Assembly (NCBI RefSeq): GCF_936916975.1
Contig: NZ_CAKZGO010000024.1
Span: 122,386-186,385 of the forward strand
Direction: 5' to 3'
Source: an uncultured Dongia sp.
GTDB lineage: Bacteria; Pseudomonadota; Alphaproteobacteria; Dongiales; Dongiaceae
DNA length: 64,000 nucleotides
Positions 31,832-41,522 of the stretch are shown in pieces; position 1 is the first letter of the stretch, and each line of letters starts with the position of its first letter. Under the pieces are notes generated by a model. The model worked only from the letters and a program-made list of their open reading frames with translations, made no database searches and was not told the origin of the DNA. A program made the position numbers and the translations under genes.

Positions 31832-32545
31832 TTAAACCCGCCGAAACCGGAAGTAATGTGGCACGCGGCCCTGGCGAATGGCTTTCTGCTCGTAGCGCGA
31901 GGGCGGCCAATCGTCCGGCCGTACCAGCCAGTCGCTGCTCTTCTCGGCGAGCCATTTGAACGACGGGTGCCGCGTGGTGTGGGCGAGGGACCAACCGATA
32001 TAAATGGGATCGTCGCTGCCGATACGAAACTCACCGCCCGGCTTCAATAATGATGCCACGATATCGAGATTGGCCTGATTGACGAAGCGTCGGCTCGCAT
32101 GCCGTGCCTTGTGCCAGGGGTCGGGGAACAGCAGGAAGATCTTGTCGAAGCTCTGCGGCTTCAGCGCCGGCAGCAGATCGCGCACGTCTTCGGGATAGAT
32201 GCGCACATTCGTGAGATTGTCGGCCTCGATATGCGAGAGCGCCGAGGCGATGCCGTTGAGGAAAATCTCGCAGCCGATGAGGCCGACATCGCGGTGCGTC
32301 GCGGCCTGCGCCGCGAGATGTTCGCCGCCGCCGAAACCGATCTCCAGCCAATGCTGTTTGATCTCGGGCGCAAACAATGCGGCAGGATCGATCACCTTGC
32401 CCGGCTCGATCGTGACGGTGATCTGCGGCAGCAGGGTCTCGATCAGCCGTCTGCGGCTGTCGCGCAATGGTCGCCCTTGGCGGCGTCCATAAAAATTACG
32501 CCGCGGTGCCGTTTCTTCCGGCACCGCGGCGAGGTCTTTCGACAT
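31832..32545 (-). CDS. trmB: tRNA (guanine-N7)-methyltransferase
   Basis: The 237-residue SAM-dependent enzyme makes m7G46 in tRNA. The SAM loop EIGFGGGEH and the family motif FPDPWHKARHASRRFVN are present. The start chosen (MSKDLAAVPEE, ATG 32545) lies 15 bp after the metK stop; a longer frame to 32608 would overlap metK. Placement directly after metK, which makes its methyl donor, is conserved in this group and suggests one transcript. Confidence 0.93.
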   Translation of the reverse strand: MSKDLAAVPEETAPRRNFYGRRQGRPLRDSRRRLIETLLPQITVTIEPGKVIDPAALFAPEIKQHWLEIGFGGGEHLAAQAATHRDVGLIGCEIFLNGIASALSHIEADNLTNVRIYPEDVRDLLPALKPQSFDKIFLLFPDPWHKARHASRRFVNQANLDIVASLLKPGGEFRIGSDDPIYIGWSLAHTTRHPSFKWLAEKSSDWLVRPDDWPPSRYEQKAIRQGRVPHYFRFRRV

Positions 32546-32559
32546 GGATGGTCTCGGGT

Positions 32560-33729
32560 CTAGCTGAGCGAGGCCTGCAGGCCCGCGACTAGATCCAGCT
32601 TTTCCCATGAGAAGCCGCCATCCGCCTCAGGCTCGCGGCCGAAATGACCATAGGCCGAGGTGCGCGCATAGATCGGCTTGTTGAGGCCGAGATGCTTGCG
32701 GATGCCGCGCGGGCTGAGATCCATGAGCTCGCTCAGCACGCTGACGATTTTCTCTTCGTCGACCGTGCCAGTGCCATAGGTGTTCACATAAACCGAGAGC
32801 GGCTTCGAGACGCCAATCGCATAGGCGACCTGGATCGCGCATTTGTCGGCAAAGCCTGCGGCGACGACGTTCTTGGCGAGATAGCGCGCGGCGTAAGCTG
32901 CCGAGCGATCGACCTTGGTCGGGTCCTTGCCGCTGAAGGCGCCGCCGCCATGGGGGGCTGCGCCGCCGTAAGTATCGACGATGATCTTGCGGCCGGTAAG
33001 GCCGGTATCCCCATCAGGCCCGCCGATGATGAAGGTGCCGGTCGGGTTCACATAGAACTCATCCTCGGTCGGGAACCAACCCTTCGGCAGGACCTGCTCG
33101 ACGAAGGGGCGCACGATCTCGCGCACGGCCTTCTGATCGAGGTCTTCAGTGTGCTGGGTCGAGACGACGACCGAGGTCGCCTTCACCGGCTTGCCGTTTT
33201 CATAAGCCAGCGTCACCTGGCTCTTGGCGTCGGGGCCGAAGCCCTTGGTCTTGCCGGAATGGCGCGCATCGGCCATCAGCTTCAAAATCTGGTGGGCGTA
33301 TTGCAGCGGGGCCGGCATCAGGACCGGCGTCTCCTTGCAGGCATAGCCGAACATGATGCCCTGGTCGCCCGCACCCTCATCCTTGTTGCCGGCCGCATCG
33401 ACGCCCTGCGCGATATGCGCCGATTGTGCATGCACATAGCAATCGATGCTGGCGGTCTTCCAATGGAAGCCTTCCTGCTCATAGCCGATGTCCTTGATCG
33501 CAGCCCGCGCAGTGTCGATCAGCTTTTCATGGGTGATCGAGGCGGGACCGCGCACTTCACCGGCGAGGACCACCTTGTTGGTCGTGCACAGGGTCTCGAG
33601 CGCCACGCGCGCTTCGGGCTCGGCGCCCAGGTAAAGATCGACGATGCTGTCGGAGATACGGTCGGAGACCTTGTCCGGATGGCCTTCGGACACGCTTTCG
33701 CTGGTAAACAGATAACTGGATTTCGACAC
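32560..33729 (-). CDS. metK: S-adenosylmethionine synthetase
   Basis: The 389-residue enzyme makes SAM from ATP and methionine. The signature [16 protein letters not shown] near the N-terminus and the glycine-rich ATP loop [16 protein letters not shown] are intact. The start codon is GTG (33729), since no in-frame ATG precedes MSKSSYLF. Between it and the upstream XRE gene lies a strong terminator hairpin, so metK should have its own promoter in the 107-bp leader. I looked for SAM-II and SAM/SAH riboswitch patterns in that leader and did not find one. Confidence 0.96.
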   Translation of the reverse strand: MSKSSYLFTSESVSEGHPDKVSDRISDSIVDLYLGAEPEARVALETLCTTNKVVLAGEVRGPASITHEKLIDTARAAIKDIGYEQEGFHWKTASIDCYVHAQSAHIAQGVDAAGNKDEGAGDQGIMFGYACKETPVLMPAPLQYAHQILKLMADARHSGKTKGFGPDAKSQVTLAYENGKPVKATSVVVSTQHTEDLDQKAVREIVRPFVEQVLPKGWFPTEDEFYVNPTGTFIIGGPDGDTGLTGRKIIVDTYGGAAPHGGGAFSGKDPTKVDRSAAYAARYLAKNVVAAGFADKCAIQVAYAIGVSKPLSVYVNTYGTGTVDEEKIVSVLSELMDLSPRGIRKHLGLNKPIYARTSAYGHFGREPEADGGFSWEKLDLVAGLQASLS

Positions 33730-33836
33730 TGGCAGGATTCCCGCTCAAAAAGGTTCGACAAGTTCACGGTGCTGAGGCGGGAGGGGGTGTTCGACGAGGG
33801 AGACGCTGATGGGCGATCTTCCCGGATTCGGACAGC

Positions 33837-33863
33837 AAAATCCCGGCCGCGGCGCGGCCGGGA
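33837..33863 (-). terminator. Rho-independent terminator between the XRE gene and metK
   Basis: A perfect 10-bp stem (33841-33850 with 33854-33863, 3-nt loop) is followed on the minus strand by TTTT at 33837-33840. It lies 126 bp after the XRE stop. It probably ends that transcript; it could also act as an attenuator for metK. Confidence 0.75.
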
Positions 33864-33988
33864 TCATGGTTGACCGGGATTCGGTGGTCAAGCAGGTTTT
33901 ACTCGGCCTCAGCCCCTTAAAAGAGGATCCGAAGGGCCAAATTCCACACAGTTTCCGGGCCAGTTAAAGGGCCCGACCCTGGGTAACC

Positions 33989-34477
33989 CTAGTCCTCGTC
34001 GGTCAACGAACTCTTGGCGAGCGATTTGGTCAGCTCGAAGAGGCGCTTGCGGACCGAGGCATGGGGAATCTTGTAATAGGCGCGGACCAGTTCCAGCGTC
34101 TCGCGCTTGGCCATCGGATCCGGCTCGTAATCGACCGGCGCCGGGGTGGCGACCCCCATCAGTTTCGACGGGCTCTTTTCCTGGACCGAATTGGGCATGT
34201 CTTCGAAGAAGTAGGAAATCGGCACATCGAGCACGCGGCCGAGGTCGAACAGGCGGCTGGAGCCGACACGGTTGGCGCCCCGCTCATATTTCTGCACCTG
34301 CTGGAAAGTGAGGCCGATCGCCTCGCCCAGTTTTTCCTGGCTCATGCCAAGCAGTGTGCGGCGCAGGCGAATACGCTGGCCGACATGCACATCGATCGGA
34401 TTGGGGAAGCCCTTGCTGGCCATGCGGCCGGAGGACTTGCGTCCCTTGGGTGCAGCCCCTTTGGTAGCTTTTGCCAT
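33989..34477 (-). CDS. XRE-family transcriptional regulator
   Basis: The 162-residue protein has a basic N-terminal tail, one Cro/cI-type helix-turn-helix (about 32-92; GQRIRLRRTLLGMSQEKLG, then GLTFQQVQKYERG) and a C-terminal helical region (about 130-162). This is the regulator commonly found between lnt and metK in alphaproteobacteria. Its target is not known from sequence. ATG 34477 is preferred over 34543 because a GGAG lies about 12 nt upstream and the shorter protein matches the family. Confidence 0.85.
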   Translation of the reverse strand: MAKATKGAAPKGRKSSGRMASKGFPNPIDVHVGQRIRLRRTLLGMSQEKLGEAIGLTFQQVQKYERGANRVGSSRLFDLGRVLDVPISYFFEDMPNSVQEKSPSKLMGVATPAPVDYEPDPMAKRETLELVRAYYKIPHASVRKRLFELTKSLAKSSLTDED

Positions 34478-34569
34478 ATTCTTCACACTCCTCGCGATCC
34501 AGCTCTCAAACAATTCAAAAAATGGCCAACCAGCGGTTGGCAACTGTGTAATTGGCGATCCACCATTTG

Positions 34570-34582
34570 GCGATTATATCGC
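34570..34582 (-). promoter_or_regulatory. -10 box inside a 13-bp palindrome upstream of the XRE gene
   Basis: GCGATTATATCGC is a palindrome (GCGAT/ATCGC, 3-bp centre) whose minus-strand reading contains a perfect TATAAT at 34573-34578, about 93 bp upstream of the XRE start. No good -35 box is visible at 16-18 bp. The remainder of the 310-bp gap to lnt (34478-34787) is lower in GC, with no gene that I can see. Confidence 0.4.
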
Positions 34583-34787
34583 ATGGATGTAAGCCGAGCC
34601 GCGGCGCGTTAGTTCCAACACCGGATAGCTTCGTAGCAAAGATATCCATACCGGCGGTTCGTCCGTTAGGCCGTCATTCTGACTTGAATGTCTTGTCATA
34701 CGATCCTGGACTGGTCAATCGCTACGTCTGACCGCGTGTATAGTGATTAGAATCGCTCTCAACTGGCGGCTGTAAATCTGACTCATC

Positions 34788-36344
34788 TTACGCAGATCGG
34801 CGTCGTTGGACCATAGGAATGAGTACTAAAAGTACGAGCAGTCCAGGCGCCCAGGGACCGAAGCGCGCAAAGAGTGTGGCCGGGAGCGCAATCGGCAGAT
34901 CTGCGTCAATGACAGCGATGTCACCGAGCGTCGATTGTGTCTCGATGCGTCCATAGGCGTCGATGACCCCGGAGATTCCAGTGTTAGCGGCGCGCACAAG
35001 AGGAATGCCTTCCTCGACCGCACGGAACCTCGCTGAGGCGAAGTGCTGATAGGGGCCGGTCGAATCGCCGAACCAGCCATCGTTGGTGATGTTGACCAGC
35101 CAGCCCGGCCGATGCGTTTCATCAACAACGGCATGGGGAAAGATCACTTCATAGCAGATCGACGGACCCGCATCGGGGGCGCCAGGTATCGGAATCGTCA
35201 CGGGGCCCGGGGCTGCCGAGAAATCCATGGTGCCCGGCGTCAGCTTGCTGATGAAGGGGAACAGCTTGCGCATCGGCACATATTCGCCGAGCGGCACCAG
35301 ATGCGCCTTGTCTGCCTGGGCGGTGATGTTGCCGCCGTCATCCAGCACGAGGAGCGAGTTCCAGATCTGCTCCAGCTCGCCCTGTTGGGGCCAACCACGG
35401 ATTGTACCGGTGAGAAGTGCGCCCTTCGGCGGAATGATCGATGCGATCTTCTGTCGCAGCTGGGGTTCGCGGTCGAGGAGATAGCCCACGGCGGCTTCCG
35501 GCCAGATCACGTGGGTAATTTTATCAAGTCCCGGCGTATCGCGGGTCAGCGCCAGATGCTTCTCGAAATGCTGCTCGCCAAAGCCGCCGCGCAGCTTTTC
35601 CGCCTGGCTGACATTGGGCTGCACGATGCGCAGGCGCACGCCGGCCACATGCTCGCCGCTGTCACCGGAGAGGCGCCAGATACCACCCAGCCAAAGGGCT
35701 GCGAGCAGGGCCACGGCCAGCAGCGTCGCCGATTTCGCATGGCGCACAATCCGCGCGTCCGCACTGCCGAGACTGGCCGGCAAGGTGAAGATGATGATGG
35801 TGAAAACACCCAGACCCCAGCTGCCCCAAAGCGAGGCGGATTGCATCATCGCCGGGGCGATATCCCAGACATAGGCGACGAGGTTCCAGGCATAGCCGGT
35901 GAAGACATGCCCGCGCAGCCATTCGCCGATTACCCACAGGCCACCGAAGGCGATGATGCGGGCGGGTGTCAGATCGCCTTTCCGCCAGATGACCGCACCG
36001 GCCAGCGCCGGATAGATCGACAAAAACGCGGCGAGGCCGCCCAGCACCGGCGGGATCATCCAGCCGAAGCGCGCGGCATCGATCAGGAAGGAATTGGCGA
36101 TCCAGAAATTGCCGCCCGCGAAATGACCGAACGCCCAGAACCAGGCCACATTGAACGCCATCCGCCGCGTCGGCGCTGCCTGCACCAGCCAGTAAAGGCC
36201 GATGAGCGCCACCGCCATCAGCGGCACCAGATGCAAAGGCGCAAAGGCAAGGGATGAGATGGCCCCCAGCAGTACTGCGAAGCCGCGCCGCCGCCAACCG
36301 GTCAAGCCGCCGATCCAGGCGTTGAGCCGCACCATGAAGGGCAT
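34788..36344 (-). CDS. lnt: Apolipoprotein N-acyltransferase
   Basis: The 518-residue inner-membrane enzyme adds the third acyl chain to lipoproteins. An N-terminal block of six or more spans (to about 205) is followed by a periplasmic nitrilase-like domain and a final C-terminal span. The Glu-Lys-Cys triad is visible: Glu in IWPEAAVGY, Lys in DKAHLVPLGEY, Cys in SICYEVIFP. It follows corC by 5 bp and is probably cotranscribed with it. Several lipoproteins in this window are potential substrates. Confidence 0.94.
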   Translation of the reverse strand: MPFMVRLNAWIGGLTGWRRRGFAVLLGAISSLAFAPLHLVPLMAVALIGLYWLVQAAPTRRMAFNVAWFWAFGHFAGGNFWIANSFLIDAARFGWMIPPVLGGLAAFLSIYPALAGAVIWRKGDLTPARIIAFGGLWVIGEWLRGHVFTGYAWNLVAYVWDIAPAMMQSASLWGSWGLGVFTIIIFTLPASLGSADARIVRHAKSATLLAVALLAALWLGGIWRLSGDSGEHVAGVRLRIVQPNVSQAEKLRGGFGEQHFEKHLALTRDTPGLDKITHVIWPEAAVGYLLDREPQLRQKIASIIPPKGALLTGTIRGWPQQGELEQIWNSLLVLDDGGNITAQADKAHLVPLGEYVPMRKLFPFISKLTPGTMDFSAAPGPVTIPIPGAPDAGPSICYEVIFPHAVVDETHRPGWLVNITNDGWFGDSTGPYQHFASARFRAVEEGIPLVRAANTGISGVIDAYGRIETQSTLGDIAVIDADLPIALPATLFARFGPWAPGLLVLLVLIPMVQRRRSA

Positions 36345-36349
36345 GTGGG

Positions 36350-37273
36350 TTAGTCCTTGGCTGCGGGCTTGGCGGGAGATGTCTGGGAAGTCGGAATATT
36401 GCGCACGCGCAGGCGCTTGATGCGCCGAGGATCGGCGTCCAGCACTTCAAACGCGATGCCGGAGGAATGCGTCACCAGCTCGCCACGTAGCGGCACGCGG
36501 TCGGTGAGGCTCATGACCAGCCCACCCAGCGTGTCGATGTCTGCTTCGCGTTCCTCTTCGGTCAGCACCGGGCCGACCTTGTCTTCGAAGGCTTCGATCG
36601 TGGTGCGCGCATCGGCGAGCAGAGTACCATCCGGGCGCTGCACGAGATGCGGGCCCTTCACCACATCATGCTCGTCCTCGATCTCGCCGATGATCTCTTC
36701 GACCAGATCCTCGATCGTCACCAGCCCGTCGATGCCGCCATATTCATCCACCACCAGCGCCATATGCGCGCGGCCGTGGCGCATCTGCAGCAGCAGATCG
36801 AGCACCGGGATGGACGGCGAAATGAACATCGGCTCGCGCAGGATCTTTGCCAGCGCAAACTTGTCCGGATCCGGGAAGAAGGTCAGCACGTCCTTTGCAT
36901 GCACGATGCCGACGATGTCGTCGAGATCCTCGCGATAGATCGGCAGGCGCGAATGACCGAACTCGCGCACCATCTGGATGAGGCCTTTGAGGTCGATATC
37001 CTCGGCCGCTGCCTTGATGTCGGCGCGCGGCACCATCACGTCATAGGCAGTGAGGTCGCCCAGCTTCAGCACATTGAGCAGCAGCGAGGATTCGTTGGAA
37101 TCGAGCGGCGCGTCACCGTCATCGCCGGATTCGGATTCCTCGATCAGTTCCTCGATCGCATCACGCAGCGCATTCTCGCTGCTGGCCTTCTTGCGAAACA
37201 GGCGCATCAGGCTCTTGAAACCCAGGCGCGGCTTGTCGTCGGCCGCGCCGCGTGTAGATGGTATGTCGCTCAT
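36350..37273 (-). CDS. corC: CorC/HlyC-type CBS-domain protein
   Basis: The 307-residue protein has two CBS domains (about 75-200; VMVPRADIKA and VVDEYGGIDGLVTIEDLVEEI) and a C-terminal CorC_HlyC domain (about 220-300). It lacks the membrane DUF21 domain of longer relatives, as is normal for CorC. The family is linked to magnesium and cobalt efflux; direct transport by this soluble protein is unproven. Position between ybeY (13 bp) and lnt (5 bp) is the conserved alphaproteobacterial order. Confidence 0.9.
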   Translation of the reverse strand: MSDIPSTRGAADDKPRLGFKSLMRLFRKKASSENALRDAIEELIEESESGDDGDAPLDSNESSLLLNVLKLGDLTAYDVMVPRADIKAAAEDIDLKGLIQMVREFGHSRLPIYREDLDDIVGIVHAKDVLTFFPDPDKFALAKILREPMFISPSIPVLDLLLQMRHGRAHMALVVDEYGGIDGLVTIEDLVEEIIGEIEDEHDVVKGPHLVQRPDGTLLADARTTIEAFEDKVGPVLTEEEREADIDTLGGLVMSLTDRVPLRGELVTHSSGIAFEVLDADPRRIKRLRVRNIPTSQTSPAKPAAKD

Positions 37274-37286
37274 CGCTCTCTTAAAC

Positions 37287-37823
37287 TCACTTCAAAGTAT
37301 ATGGATCAGGCCAGCCGAGGCCGGCCAGTATATCCCGTTCCAGGGCTTCCATCGCCTTGGCATCGCCGGCATCTTCGTGGTCGAAGCCCAGCAAATGTAG
37401 CACACCATGTACCACCAGATGGCAATAGTGCTGTGACAGTGCCTTGCCCTGCGCCTTGGCCTCGTCCCGTACCACGCCCAAAGCCAGCACCACGTCGCCC
37501 AGTTCCCAGGGATAGTCCTTGGGGATCCCCTTGGGTGGCAGGCCGGCGTCGAGGGCGGCAAAGGAGAGCACATTGGTGGGCTTGTTCTTGGCCCGGTAAT
37601 CATGGTTGAGCTGCCTGAGCCCCGCATCGCTCTCCAGCGTGACACCCAGCGAGAATTTAGCAGCCTCCCGCAGCCGTTTCCAGGGCAGGGCGTCGGAGCT
37701 GAGCGCCGCCTTGATCGTCCGCCTTGCGGCGGCGCGGGCTACTTTTGCTGCCTCCGGCAGCGCCTTGTCCCAGCCTTTATCTGCGACGCTGAAAGCAATC
37801 TTGATGGCGGCCGGTTCCGACAT
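37287..37823 (-). CDS. ybeY: Endoribonuclease YbeY
   Basis: The 178-residue zinc endoribonuclease acts in 16S rRNA 3' maturation and ribosome quality control. The H3xH5xH motif is intact (His139, His143 and His149 in VHGVLHLLGFDHE). ATG 37823 overlaps the phoH stop by one base (TGATG); a GTG one codon earlier (37826) would give a four-base overlap and cannot be excluded. Coupled translation with phoH is likely either way. Confidence 0.94.
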   Translation of the reverse strand: MSEPAAIKIAFSVADKGWDKALPEAAKVARAAARRTIKAALSSDALPWKRLREAAKFSLGVTLESDAGLRQLNHDYRAKNKPTNVLSFAALDAGLPPKGIPKDYPWELGDVVLALGVVRDEAKAQGKALSQHYCHLVVHGVLHLLGFDHEDAGDAKAMEALERDILAGLGWPDPYTLK

Positions 37824-38821
37824 CACCCTTTCAGTTTCTTGTCGCGGGTATCATAGGCCGTGACGATCTTGGCGACGAGCGGATGGCGCACGACGTCGAC
37901 ATCGGTGAAATGCGCGGCACCAATACCTGGAATGCCCTCGACCGCATCCAGCGCATCACGGAGGCCCGATTTCTGGCCCGACGGCAGATCGATCTGGGAA
38001 AGATCGCCGGTCACCGCCATGCGCGAGCCCTGGCCGAGACGGGTCAGGAACATCTTCATCTGCATCGGCGTGGTGTTCTGCGCCTCATCGAGGATGACGA
38101 AGGAATGGGCGAGGGTTCGCCCGCGCATGAACGCGAGCGGCGCCACTTCAATCTCGCCCGAGGTCATGCGCTTCACCACCTGGTCGCCCGGTAGCATGTC
38201 GTTCAAGGCATCGTAGAGTGGGCGCAGATACGGATCGACCTTCTCGCGCATATCACCCGGCAAAAAGCCCAGCCGCTCGCCCGCTTCCACCGCGGGGCGC
38301 GACAGGATGATCCGGTCGACCGCACCCTTGGTCAGCATGGCAACCGCCACGGCGACGGCGAGATAGGTCTTGCCGGTGCCGGCTGGCCCCAGGCCGAACA
38401 CCAATTCATGCTCATGCAGCATGCGCATGTATTTGGCCTGCATCGCGGTGCGCGGCGTGATGTGCCGTCGCGCGGTGCGGATGGCGGTGCCGTCCTTGCC
38501 GTTGCCGTCGAAGAGATTGGGCTCCAGCCCCTCATCGAGGCGATTGAGCCGCAACGCGGCGTCAATCTCACCGGCATCGACCTCCAGCCCGCGTTTCAGG
38601 CGCTGGTAGAGGGAGGTCACGACCTGCTTGGCAACCGTCACGGCATCCGCCGGGCCAGAGATGGCCAACTGGTTGCCACGCGGCACCATGGAGACGCCGA
38701 GCTCCTGCTCGATACGTGCCAGATGCTTGTCGTGCTGGCCGAAGAGTTGCGGCAGCAGCCGGTTATCTTCGAATTGCAGATGAAGGGGTGCGGCGATCGG
38801 GGCGAGGGGAGTGGCACTCAC
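37823..38821 (-). CDS. phoH: PhoH-like ATPase
   Basis: The 332-residue P-loop ATPase has an N-terminal KH-like region, then Walker A GPAGTGKT (145-152) and Walker B VILDEAQN (about 236). The family works with YbeY and is thought to act on RNA. The start is GTG (38821), overlapping the miaB stop as GTGA. With miaB upstream and ybeY downstream the three genes overlap end to end, so they form one tightly coupled unit. Confidence 0.93.
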   Translation of the reverse strand: MSATPLAPIAAPLHLQFEDNRLLPQLFGQHDKHLARIEQELGVSMVPRGNQLAISGPADAVTVAKQVVTSLYQRLKRGLEVDAGEIDAALRLNRLDEGLEPNLFDGNGKDGTAIRTARRHITPRTAMQAKYMRMLHEHELVFGLGPAGTGKTYLAVAVAVAMLTKGAVDRIILSRPAVEAGERLGFLPGDMREKVDPYLRPLYDALNDMLPGDQVVKRMTSGEIEVAPLAFMRGRTLAHSFVILDEAQNTTPMQMKMFLTRLGQGSRMAVTGDLSQIDLPSGQKSGLRDALDAVEGIPGIGAAHFTDVDVVRHPLVAKIVTAYDTRDKKLKG

Positions 38822-40242
38822 GCGATAGCTCTCTCCGGTTCAAACATCGCGGCGGGGCCCGCCGCAAGCACGCCGCCCAGGGTGTAATGCCCCAGATCGG
38901 TAATCTCGACATCGGCAACGGCACCGATGAAGGTCGTCGGTGCAGTGACATGCACCGCCTGCAGATAAGGCGACTTGCCGACCAGCTGGCCGGCATCGCG
39001 CCCGGCGCGTTCCAGCAACACGGGCACGGTCTTTCCCAAGGTGGTGCGGTTGAAATCGATCAACTGCTTTTCCAGCACGGCCTGCAATGCCTGCAGCCGC
39101 ACATCCATCACCTCGAGCGGCACCTGTTGCTCGATATTGGCCGCGGGTGTCCCCGGCCGCGGGCTGTATTTGAACGAGAAGCTCTGTGCGAAAGTGACAT
39201 CCTCGATGAGCTTCATCGTGGCGGCAAAATCCGCATCCGATTCACCCGGGAAGCCGACGATGAAATCGGACGACAAGGCGAGATCCGGCCGCACATCGCG
39301 CAACCGTTCGATGATGCGGCGGTAGTGGTCGGCGGTATGCTGCCGGTTCATCTCGGCCAAAATGCGGTCCGATCCCGACTGCACCGGCAGATGCAGGAAC
39401 GGCATCAATTGCGGCACGTCGCCATGGGCCGCAATGAGATCGTCATCCATGTCGCGGGGATGCGAGGTGGTATAGCGAATGCGCTCGATCTGCGGCGCCT
39501 TCTCCGCGATCTCACGCACCAGCCGCGCCAGACCCCAGGTGGATCCATCAGCAGCGTCACCGTGATAGGCATTGACGTTCTGCCCGAGCAGCGTGATTTC
39601 ACGCGCTCCCTGCGCGGAAAGCTTCCTGGCCTCGGCGATGATCTTCTCCACGGGGCGTGAGAATTCCGCGCCGCGCGTATAGGGCACCACGCAGAAGGTG
39701 CAGAATTTGTCGCAGCCTTCCTGGATGGCGAGGAAGGCCGAGACGCCCTGCGGCGCCATCGCTTCCGGCAGATGGTCGAATTTCGATTCCGCCGGGAAAT
39801 CCGTGTCGAGCACGCCGGCACCGATCCGCTTCTCGTGGAAGGCGCGCGGCTGCCCGCGGCGCGCATCCCGCGCCCGTGTCGCGCGGGCCACCATTTCCGG
39901 CAGGCGGTGATAGGTCTGCGGCCCCAGCACGATGTCGATTTCCGGCACCCGGCGCATGATCTCGGCGCCCTCGGCCTGGGCCACACAGCCGGCGACCGCG
40001 ATGATCATGTCGCCGCCAGCGGCCTGTTTGCGCGCCTGGTCCTGTTTCAGCCGGCCGAGCTCGCTGAAGGTCTTCTCGGCGGCCTTTTCGCGGATATGAC
40101 AGGTATTGAGGATCACCATATCGGCGTCGGCCTGGGAATCGGTCGGGCCATAGCCAAGCGGCGCCAGAACATCCGCCATGCGGGCGGAGTCATAGACGTT
40201 CATCTGGCAGCCATAGGTCTTGATGAAGAGCTTCTTAGCCAA
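38818..40242 (-). CDS. miaB: tRNA-2-methylthio-N6-dimethylallyladenosine synthase
   Basis: The 474-residue radical-SAM methylthiotransferase modifies A37 of tRNAs. It shows the N-terminal UPF0004 cysteines C12, C48 and C86, the radical-SAM triad C177-C181-C184, and a C-terminal TRAM domain (about 375-450). The start is TTG at 40242: upstream codons reach a stop with no ATG or GTG, and the N-terminus [13 protein letters not shown] matches the family. A TTG start on the first gene of a housekeeping operon suggests modest expression. Confidence 0.94.
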   Translation of the reverse strand: MAKKLFIKTYGCQMNVYDSARMADVLAPLGYGPTDSQADADMVILNTCHIREKAAEKTFSELGRLKQDQARKQAAGGDMIIAVAGCVAQAEGAEIMRRVPEIDIVLGPQTYHRLPEMVARATRARDARRGQPRAFHEKRIGAGVLDTDFPAESKFDHLPEAMAPQGVSAFLAIQEGCDKFCTFCVVPYTRGAEFSRPVEKIIAEARKLSAQGAREITLLGQNVNAYHGDAADGSTWGLARLVREIAEKAPQIERIRYTTSHPRDMDDDLIAAHGDVPQLMPFLHLPVQSGSDRILAEMNRQHTADHYRRIIERLRDVRPDLALSSDFIVGFPGESDADFAATMKLIEDVTFAQSFSFKYSPRPGTPAANIEQQVPLEVMDVRLQALQAVLEKQLIDFNRTTLGKTVPVLLERAGRDAGQLVGKSPYLQAVHVTAPTTFIGAVADVEITDLGHYTLGGVLAAGPAAMFEPERAIA

Positions 40243-40442
40243 GGCGGATTCCGGCCCTCGTTTTCCGCAGGCTGATGCTCAGGATCGGTCGCAGTCGATT
40301 CATGGGCTGAAGGATACCACGCCAGTTATCACCGGTGTACCCAATTCCAAAGGGTCGGAAAAATGTATCTATCCCATTGAAATAAAATTGAAATATACGA
40401 AGATTGCAGGCTGCGGGCAGCATCGTTAATCTCCGCCTCCTC

Positions 40443-41396
40443 ATGACCGATCAAATCCCCTACCTCACCCCGGAAATCCTCAATCGCCACCTCGATTACA
40501 AGAGCCTGGTGGCGGCCTTGCGCGATGCTTTTGCAGGCAGCTGGACTGTGCCCGTCCGCCACCATCACGGCATCCCCATGCCGGGCGAGCAGGACCAGAC
40601 CCTGCTGCTCATGCCGGCCTGGGACGCCGGGAAATCCGTCGGCATCAAGATCGTCACCATCACGCCGGGGAATGGCGGGCGCAATCTGCCGGCCGTCCAG
40701 GGCATCTACCTGCTGCTCGACGGCCTGACCGGGGCGCCCAAGGCGCTGATGGATGGCAAGACCCTGACCGTGCGCCGTACCGCCGCCGCCTCAGCATTGG
40801 CCGCCAGCTATGCCGCCCGCAAGGATGCCGGCACCCATCTCATGATCGGCGCCGGCGCCTTGTCGCAGCCGCTTATCGAAGCGCACCGCGCCGTCCGTCC
40901 GATCACCAAGAATCTGCTCTGGGCGCGCGACTTCGCCAAGGCCGACGCCCAGGCGAAAAAGCTCGCCACTGCCGGCATCGAGGTGGAGCCGGTCCACGAC
41001 CTCGAATCCGCCGTGAAGAAGGCCGATATCATCAGCACCGGGACACTTTCTTACGAACCGCTGGTCAAGGGTCTGTGGCTCAAGCCCGGCCAGCATCTCG
41101 ATCTGGTTGGCGCCTTCCTGCCCGACATGCGCGAAAGCGATGACGAGGCCGTCCGCCGTGCCACTGTCTTCGTCGACACCCGTGAAGGTGCCTTGAAGGA
41201 AGCCGGCGACATCGTGCAGGCGATCAAATCCGGCGTGCTCACCCCGGACCGTATCAGCGCCGACCTCTTCGACCTCGCCCGCGGCCTACATAAGGGCCGC
41301 AAGAGCGACGACGAGATCACGCTGTTCAAATCCGTCGGCACCGCGATCGAAGACCTGGCGGCGGCAAGATTGCTGATGGAGCGGGTCGCGTCGTAG
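40443..41396 (+). CDS. Ornithine cyclodeaminase/mu-crystallin family enzyme
   Basis: The 317-residue protein has the family's N-terminal substrate-binding part (LMPAWD, then GIKIVTITPGN) and a Rossmann NAD-binding core (HLMIGAGALSQPLIEAH, near 135-152). DLVGAFLPDMRESDD matches the OCD signature region. Members convert ornithine to proline or act as amino-acid or imine dehydrogenases; the substrate here cannot be read from sequence. ATG 40443 is preferred; 40404 adds 13 residues from an AT-rich promoter-like stretch. It diverges from miaB, with an AT-rich 200-bp gap (40243-40442) that should hold both promoters. Confidence 0.8.
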   Translation: MTDQIPYLTPEILNRHLDYKSLVAALRDAFAGSWTVPVRHHHGIPMPGEQDQTLLLMPAWDAGKSVGIKIVTITPGNGGRNLPAVQGIYLLLDGLTGAPKALMDGKTLTVRRTAAASALAASYAARKDAGTHLMIGAGALSQPLIEAHRAVRPITKNLLWARDFAKADAQAKKLATAGIEVEPVHDLESAVKKADIISTGTLSYEPLVKGLWLKPGQHLDLVGAFLPDMRESDDEAVRRATVFVDTREGALKEAGDIVQAIKSGVLTPDRISADLFDLARGLHKGRKSDDEITLFKSVGTAIEDLAAARLLMERVAS

Positions 41397-41413
41397 GGCT
41401 CTATGCAATTTCT

Positions 41414-41503
41414 CGTCATGGTCCGCGAAGGCGGACCACCCACGACTTACTTTCTTCAGTAGCGATCAAACTCATGGGTGGTCCGCCTTCGCGGACCATG
41501 ACG
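41414..41503. repeat. Dispersed inverted repeat, family A, copy 2 (intact)
   Basis: Two perfect 29-bp complementary arms (41414-41442 and 41475-41503) flank a 32-nt loop. It lies exactly between the convergent cyclodeaminase and chemoreceptor genes and could form a large hairpin in either transcript. Related copies lie at 21623 and 63631. Confidence 0.9.
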
Positions 41504-41522
41504 AACTGAACGTGCCGCCCCT

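Noticed and set aside
33730..33836. SAM riboswitch in the metK leader
   Set aside because: I looked for SAM-II and SAM/SAH consensus elements and pseudoknot arms and saw none; only the upstream terminator hairpin is clear. A covariance-model search would settle it.
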